DNA of 64,000 nt, from NCBI GenBank assembly GCA_039938515.1, contig JBDUUL010000010.1, forward strand, positions 62,001 to 126,000. Direction: 5' to 3'. Of this stretch, positions 60,368 through 64,000 are shown piece after piece. Every line of letters begins with the position of its first letter. Position 1 is the first letter of the stretch. The notes below the pieces were generated by a model, which was not told the DNA's origin, ran no database searches, and was given only the letters and a program-made list of their open reading frames with translations. The translations under genes and the position numbers were made by a program. This DNA is from Nitrososphaera sp. (GTDB taxonomy: Archaea; Thermoproteota; Nitrososphaeria; Nitrososphaerales; Nitrososphaeraceae).

Positions 60368-61122
60368 CCTTCAAGATAGCCGTGCACTCTTTCAAGGGAG
60401 GGACAGGCAAGAGCACGATTACTGCAAACATCGCAGCGCTTCTCGCTTCTTCCGGCCGGAGCGTCGGAGTCGTAGATCTTGATCTCGCCGGCCCAGGTCT
60501 CCATGTTATCTACCAACTCGACCGCGACATCCGATACACCCTAAACGACGTTTTGTTAAAGAGATGCAAGCCGACTGACCCGATAATTGACCTGACAAAA
60601 AAGCTCGGCATAAAAAACGGCAAGCTGCTCTTCGTCCCGGCCAGCTACAAGGCCGAGGACATTGTCCAAGTGCTGGCGGAGGGCTATGAAGTCGCTTCCT
60701 TTAGAGCCATGCTGGAATCGGCAATGCAGTCATACAACCTTGACTATCTGATTGTTGACACGCATCCGGGAATTGAAAAATCCACACTGCTTTCAATCGG
60801 AGTGTGCGACGTGCTCCTTCTGATCACCAGGCTTGATTCTCAGGATCTTTTCGGGACAAGCGTTATCCGCGAGATTGCAAGGACGCTGCACAAGCCGGAA
60901 ATCCTTGTTGCAAACATGATCCCTCCGGGAATTGACAGCGACAAATTGCAGGAACGCCTTCAGACTGTGTTTCCGGAAGCGCCGTTTGCCGCGATTCCGT
61001 TTTACAATGACGTGCTCCGATCCCTGAGCTCAAGCGTTTTTGTCTTGAACAACCCAGAGCATGAATTCGCATCCAAGTTGCTGCCGATTTTGAGCCAGCT
61101 TCAGCTCGCGCCGCGGCAGTAG
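60364..61122 (+). CDS. ParA/MinD-type P-loop ATPase
   Basis: The deviant Walker A motif KGGTGKST is at residues about 11-18, followed by the switch regions (VVDLDLAGPGLH and IVDTHPGIEKSTL). The protein has 252 residues, as usual for ParA/MinD. Such ATPases place plasmids, chromosomes, chemoreceptors or other cargo in the cell. No ParB lies next to it; instead it overlaps the histidine kinase with the coiled-coil tail. A ParA homologue is known to help gas vesicle formation in Serratia, and the gvp operon is 3 kb away. Cargo here is inference. Confidence 0.9.
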   Translation: MTFKIAVHSFKGGTGKSTITANIAALLASSGRSVGVVDLDLAGPGLHVIYQLDRDIRYTLNDVLLKRCKPTDPIIDLTKKLGIKNGKLLFVPASYKAEDIVQVLAEGYEVASFRAMLESAMQSYNLDYLIVDTHPGIEKSTLLSIGVCDVLLLITRLDSQDLFGTSVIREIARTLHKPEILVANMIPPGIDSDKLQERLQTVFPEAPFAAIPFYNDVLRSLSSSVFVLNNPEHEFASKLLPILSQLQLAPRQ

Positions 61123-61219
61123 CGGGCTTTGCAAGAAAGACATGCTTAAGTGCGAGCAAAGAGGTAGTACTGCGTGTCAGCCACGATTATCGGCCGGCAA
61201 CTTACCGGGGAGGATTCAG

Positions 61220-62068
61220 ATGCCATTCTTTAGCGTTGGCAAAGAGAACTCTGGTTCAATCGATCTGTACTATGAAGACCACGGCACAGGCAAGCCTGTA
61301 GTCCTTATCCATGGATGGCCGCTCAGCGGCCGCTCATGGGAAAAACAGGTCTCATTTCTTTTGTCGTCAGGCTTTAGGGTTATAACATACGACAGGAGGG
61401 GTTTTGGTCAATCTAGCAGGCCGGCCTCCGGCTACAACTATGACACGCTAGCTGACGATCTGGACAAACTGATAGAGACACTGGATCTCAAGCAGGCAGC
61501 ACTGGTTGGTTTTTCAATGGGGGGCGGAGAGGTCGCACGGTATATGGGAAAATATGGCGAACGCGTCGAGAAGGTGGCCTTTATTGCAGCAATCCCGCCA
61601 TTCTTGCTAAAGGCGCCGGACAATCCAGAGGGCATAGATGGCAAGGTTTTTGACGGAATAAAGTCGGGGATAGTAGCTGACAGGCTCGCATTTCTCACAG
61701 CCTTTTTTGCCAACTTTTACAACACGGATGTCCTTGGCGGCAAGCTGGTCAGCGAAGAGGTGGTTCGGCAGAGCTGGATAATTGGCGCGGGCGCATCGCC
61801 CATCGGAAGCCTGGAGTGTGTGTCTGCGTGGCTGAGCGACTTCAGAAAGGATCTATCAAAGATAAATGTCCCAGCACTGGTTGTGCATGGCGATGCAGAC
61901 AGAATCCTGCCAATTAGCGCCACAGGCAAAAGGACGCATGAGCTCGTCACGGGCAGCCGGCTAGCAGTTATCGAGGGCGGCCCACACGGCCTGAACTGGA
62001 CTCATGCTGATCAGCTAAACCGCGAGCTTTTTGCATTTCTGAAGGCAGAGCGAAAGCCCGGCCGATAA
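61220..62068 (+). CDS. Alpha/beta hydrolase (non-haem chloroperoxidase/esterase type)
   Basis: From ATG 61220 (MPFFSVGKENSG) the protein has 282 residues. The oxyanion segment HGWPLSGRSWE, the nucleophile elbow GFSMGGGE, the Asp in HGDADRILP and the His in GGPHGLNWTH are all present. This set is typical of cofactor-free haloperoxidases and esterases. The 26 extra codons upstream are unlike the family. It follows the ParA-like gene and converges with the second receiver. Substrate unknown. Confidence 0.88.
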   Translation: MPFFSVGKENSGSIDLYYEDHGTGKPVVLIHGWPLSGRSWEKQVSFLLSSGFRVITYDRRGFGQSSRPASGYNYDTLADDLDKLIETLDLKQAALVGFSMGGGEVARYMGKYGERVEKVAFIAAIPPFLLKAPDNPEGIDGKVFDGIKSGIVADRLAFLTAFFANFYNTDVLGGKLVSEEVVRQSWIIGAGASPIGSLECVSAWLSDFRKDLSKINVPALVVHGDADRILPISATGKRTHELVTGSRLAVIEGGPHGLNWTHADQLNRELFAFLKAERKPGR

Positions 62069-62073
62069 AGCGA

Positions 62074-62511
62074 TCAGTCGGAATTTTTCTCGAGCAATAC
62101 CCCGAGCTCGGACAAGAGAAATTTTGACAGTCTTGCAATGGAGACGGGCTTGATGATAAAAGTATGTCCATTTAGTTTCGGATAACTTCTTCTGTATTCG
62201 TCAATATAGTTCTCGGATGCGGTAATGAAGACGACTAGGGCATCCTGCGCTGACTCGAGTGCCTTCTGGCAAAACTCTAAGCCGTTCATTTTGGGCATGA
62301 GGACGTCAATTAGCAGTATATGATAGCTGTCATGCTCAATGCTCTTCAGGGCGTCGAGCGGTTCGGTAAAGGCGCTAACAGTGAAAGGGCCTTTGCTTTC
62401 GAGACCCCTTTTCAGGGTCGCTGCGGTGTCTCGCTCATCGTCAATAACAAGGACTGAAAACCCGTGGTGATTTTCAACGCGAGTCACCTGCTTTGCGGTT
62501 CCTACATTCAC
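62074..62511 (-). CDS. Single-domain response regulator
   Basis: A receiver with VIDDERD, the phospho-acceptor in LLIDVLMPKMNG, the Thr of VFITASE and the Lys of FIIKPVS. It resembles the receiver at 57464 along its length, including the shared TLKRGLE and EPLDALKS stretches (TLVLKRGLE, DPLDALES there). Two paralogous receivers thus enclose the kinase-ParA pair and may compete for one kinase. Confidence 0.88.
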   Translation of the reverse strand: MNVGTAKQVTRVENHHGFSVLVIDDERDTAATLKRGLESKGPFTVSAFTEPLDALKSIEHDSYHILLIDVLMPKMNGLEFCQKALESAQDALVVFITASENYIDEYRRSYPKLNGHTFIIKPVSIARLSKFLLSELGVLLEKNSD

Positions 62512-62668
62512 AATACTTGAGGCTCGAGCGCAGTATAAAGGAGTCCGGTTTACGCAGTAAGCATATGCCCGAAAATCCCCTGTTCATGGCAGGTTATGTG
62601 CACTGTACGAAAATTCGTACAAAGCAAAAAGGCTAAAAGGTGGTCAATTCCCAAAGGGCAGCACAGCG

Positions 62669-63211
62669 ATGCCTGCTTCTCACGATGGCAAATCAGGATC
62701 GAAAACGGCTAGTTTTCGAATAGACAACACCTTGCTTGAAGAACTTCAGCAGGAGGCCGCGCAGAAAGAGATTAGCCTGAACACTCTTGCAAACCAGATT
62801 TTTCGAGAGTACATTGAGTGGTATGCAAACGCTCCCAAGGCCGGCTACGTGACTGTAAGGCGATCGCTTTTGGAAGAGATTCTGAAAAATTCTACCGAGC
62901 AGCAGATTCTCGAGTACGCAAGAATTACCGCCAAAGAATCAAGGGACATAAACCTGATTCTGACAAACGAATACACACTCGCCTCTGCGCTCAAAGTCAT
63001 CGAGCACAAGATCAAAATTTCCGGCTACAAGTACAGGCGCGAACTCAAGGGCAATACTCAGTCTTATGTCATACAGCATGACCTTGGTCGCAAATGGTCA
63101 ATGTATCTGGCGGCGCTATTCAAGATGGAGTTTGAAGAACTCGGCCGCGGCGGGACAGAGTTTGAGATACTGGACAACACAATCGTTTTCAGGGTAAGGA
63201 TGGATGATTGA
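62669..63211 (+). CDS. Ribbon-helix-helix protein with unknown C-terminal domain
   Basis: Residues about 12-50 form a ribbon-helix-helix (TASFRIDNTLLEELQQEA, SLNTLANQIFREYIEW). Residues about 60-178 form a domain of helices and strands (RRSLLEEILKNSTEQQI; KGNTQSYVIQHDLGRKWSMYLAALF) that I do not recognise. Proteins of this make-up occur often in Nitrososphaera. It probably binds DNA; targets unknown. Confidence 0.65.
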   Translation: MPASHDGKSGSKTASFRIDNTLLEELQQEAAQKEISLNTLANQIFREYIEWYANAPKAGYVTVRRSLLEEILKNSTEQQILEYARITAKESRDINLILTNEYTLASALKVIEHKIKISGYKYRRELKGNTQSYVIQHDLGRKWSMYLAALFKMEFEELGRGGTEFEILDNTIVFRVRMDD

Positions 63212-63506
63212 GCTGGGCCTGCATCACCTGCAAACTTCCCTTGAAGCGTTGCCCGGCTGCTAGAGCATTATGTTAAGCAATTCAAGCCAGTCTTGCATAC
63301 TCTGTTGAGACGGCCTGAAGCATTCTCGGATTGGTCTGGCATTGAGAGACCCAGGAGCTATGTTATGTGATAATTCACGCTCTCAATTCTCGAGTCGTCT
63401 GTCATGAGCGGCGGGTTTGGGGGCCGCCGCGTCTCAACTGTAATTGTTGACAGTCTAAAAACATACACAATGTTTTTACGCCTAGAATGTCAATAGACTA
63501 CCAGCC

Positions 63507-63830
63507 TTGAACCCTAGCACGAAAGCATTCCTTTCGAACCAATTGATGTGGATAGGCATATCGCTTGGCATCAGCTTTGCGATTTCAATCCTCCTGCCGT
63601 TTCCGGTTTCGATCGTGGTGATAATCGGGGTATTTCTGGGAATCAACTACTATATCAGAAGGCGCATGTTCCAGAGGATGGGGGGAGGCGGACTGGGAGG
63701 CTCGTTCCTTGGCGGTGGCATCGGCGGCCAGTCAAGGGGCGTCAGCTACTATTGCCTCGCCTGTGGCCAGAAATACAACGGCGGATCATGTCCTCGCTGC
63801 GGCTCGAAAATGAAAAAGGCCGAATTCTGA
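63507..63830 (+). CDS. Membrane protein with C-terminal zinc ribbon
   Basis: The start is TTG. Two hydrophobic helices (MWIGISLGISFAISILL and VSIVVIIGVFLGINYYI) are followed by a Gly-rich linker (MGGGGLGGSFLGGGIGG) and a zinc ribbon (CLACGQKYNGGSCPRCGSKM). Function unknown. The architecture is similar to other archaeal membrane zinc-ribbon proteins. Confidence 0.65.
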   Translation: MNPSTKAFLSNQLMWIGISLGISFAISILLPFPVSIVVIIGVFLGINYYIRRRMFQRMGGGGLGGSFLGGGIGGQSRGVSYYCLACGQKYNGGSCPRCGSKMKKAEF

Positions 63831-63848
63831 AATCGGCTGAGAAATAGC

Positions 63849-64000
63849 TCAGGCGCTCGTAGTCGCCTGAGAAAGCTTTGTTTTAGATACCTTATCAAGC
63901 ACTGCTACAAGCGATTTTACTCCCTCTCGCACGCTGCGCGCGGGAGAATACCCAAGCTCCGATTTTATCAGGGCAATGTCTGCCAGGGTGTCCTGGACGT
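63849..64000 (-). CDS. NAD-dependent sugar epimerase/dehydratase (SDR), 3' end only
   Basis: The minus-strand frame runs into the right edge of the window and ends with TGA at 63849. Its last 50 residues contain DTLADIALIKSELGYSP and VREGVKSLVAVL, the typical C-terminal helices of extended SDR enzymes such as UDP-glucose 4-epimerase (D-x-x-A-x(1,2)-A-x-x-x-LGY-P). The Rossmann part lies outside the window. Confidence 0.75.
   Translation of the reverse strand, partial: VQDTLADIALIKSELGYSPARSVREGVKSLVAVLDKVSKTKLSQATTSA

Noticed and set aside
1-64000. CRISPR arrays, rRNA genes and intact insertion sequences
   Set aside because: No regularly spaced repeats, rRNA-like sequence or transposase with terminal repeats was seen on reading.

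Overview
The window is from an ammonia-oxidising archaeon of the Nitrososphaera type (Thaumarchaeota/Nitrososphaerota). The evidence is archaeal promoters with TATA boxes 20-35 bases before the starts, frequent TTG/GTG starts, two thermosome (group II chaperonin) genes, TrmB- and Lrp-type regulators, class III (PibD/FlaK-type) prepilin signals, a UbiA prenyltransferase, an F420:NADP oxidoreductase homologue, a RIO kinase, many tiny zinc-finger proteins and a complete urease locus. No amo genes lie here, so the lineage call is an inference.

Layout. 1-6.3 kb: end of a von Willebrand A protein, a TrmB regulator, an orphan protein, an overlapping pair of type IV pilin-like surface proteins and a small winged-helix protein. 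6.4-10.7 kb: UbiA prenyltransferase, a wHTH/PLD-like regulator, thymidylate kinase, two small proteins and an F420:NADP oxidoreductase-like enzyme. 10.7-14.7 kb: a same-strand signalling cassette (class III nucleotide cyclase, response regulator, membrane histidine kinase, divergent PII protein). 14.9-23.4 kb: a ThDP decarboxylase-like enzyme, an Lrp ligand-binding domain, a broken alpha/beta hydrolase, tRNA-Val, BluB and a large HD-domain membrane protein.

23.5-42.5 kb looks like an integrated island. It starts at the 3' end of tRNA-Arg(CCT), and a 23-base copy of that end (22/23 matches) recurs at 42.5 kb. It carries a nickel/urea package: NiCoT nickel permease, NikR, ureC-ureB-ureA facing ureE-ureF-ureG-ureD, a thermosome paralogue with a histidine-rich loop and tail, an orphan urease-gamma paralogue, an arginase-family ureohydrolase, a ParB-like DNA-binding protein, an SSS-family (DUR3-like) permease and a universal stress protein. 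Five promoters in the island share TTACTAA next to the TATA box, and a GTTCGACAGYCGAA(C) element occurs four times. Together they read as urea import, possible urea production from a guanidino compound, nickel import and control, urease maturation and urea hydrolysis to feed ammonia oxidation.

42.6-54.6 kb: canonical thermosome, Lrp-type regulator, RIO kinase, a second NiCoT beside a nikR relic (a duplication of the island block), a secreted repeat protein, an ion transporter and a methyltransferase. 54.7-57.3 kb: a compact gas vesicle operon (gvpA, zinc-ribbon protein, gvpJ-like, a gvpK-gvpA-type fusion, gvpF/L, gvpG). 57.4-62.5 kb: a response regulator, a soluble histidine kinase overlapping a ParA/MinD ATPase, a hydrolase and a second response regulator. 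A 12-base palindrome (NGTTCTAGAACN) precedes both gvpA and the kinase-ParA pair. The window ends in the 3' part of an SDR-type epimerase on the minus strand.
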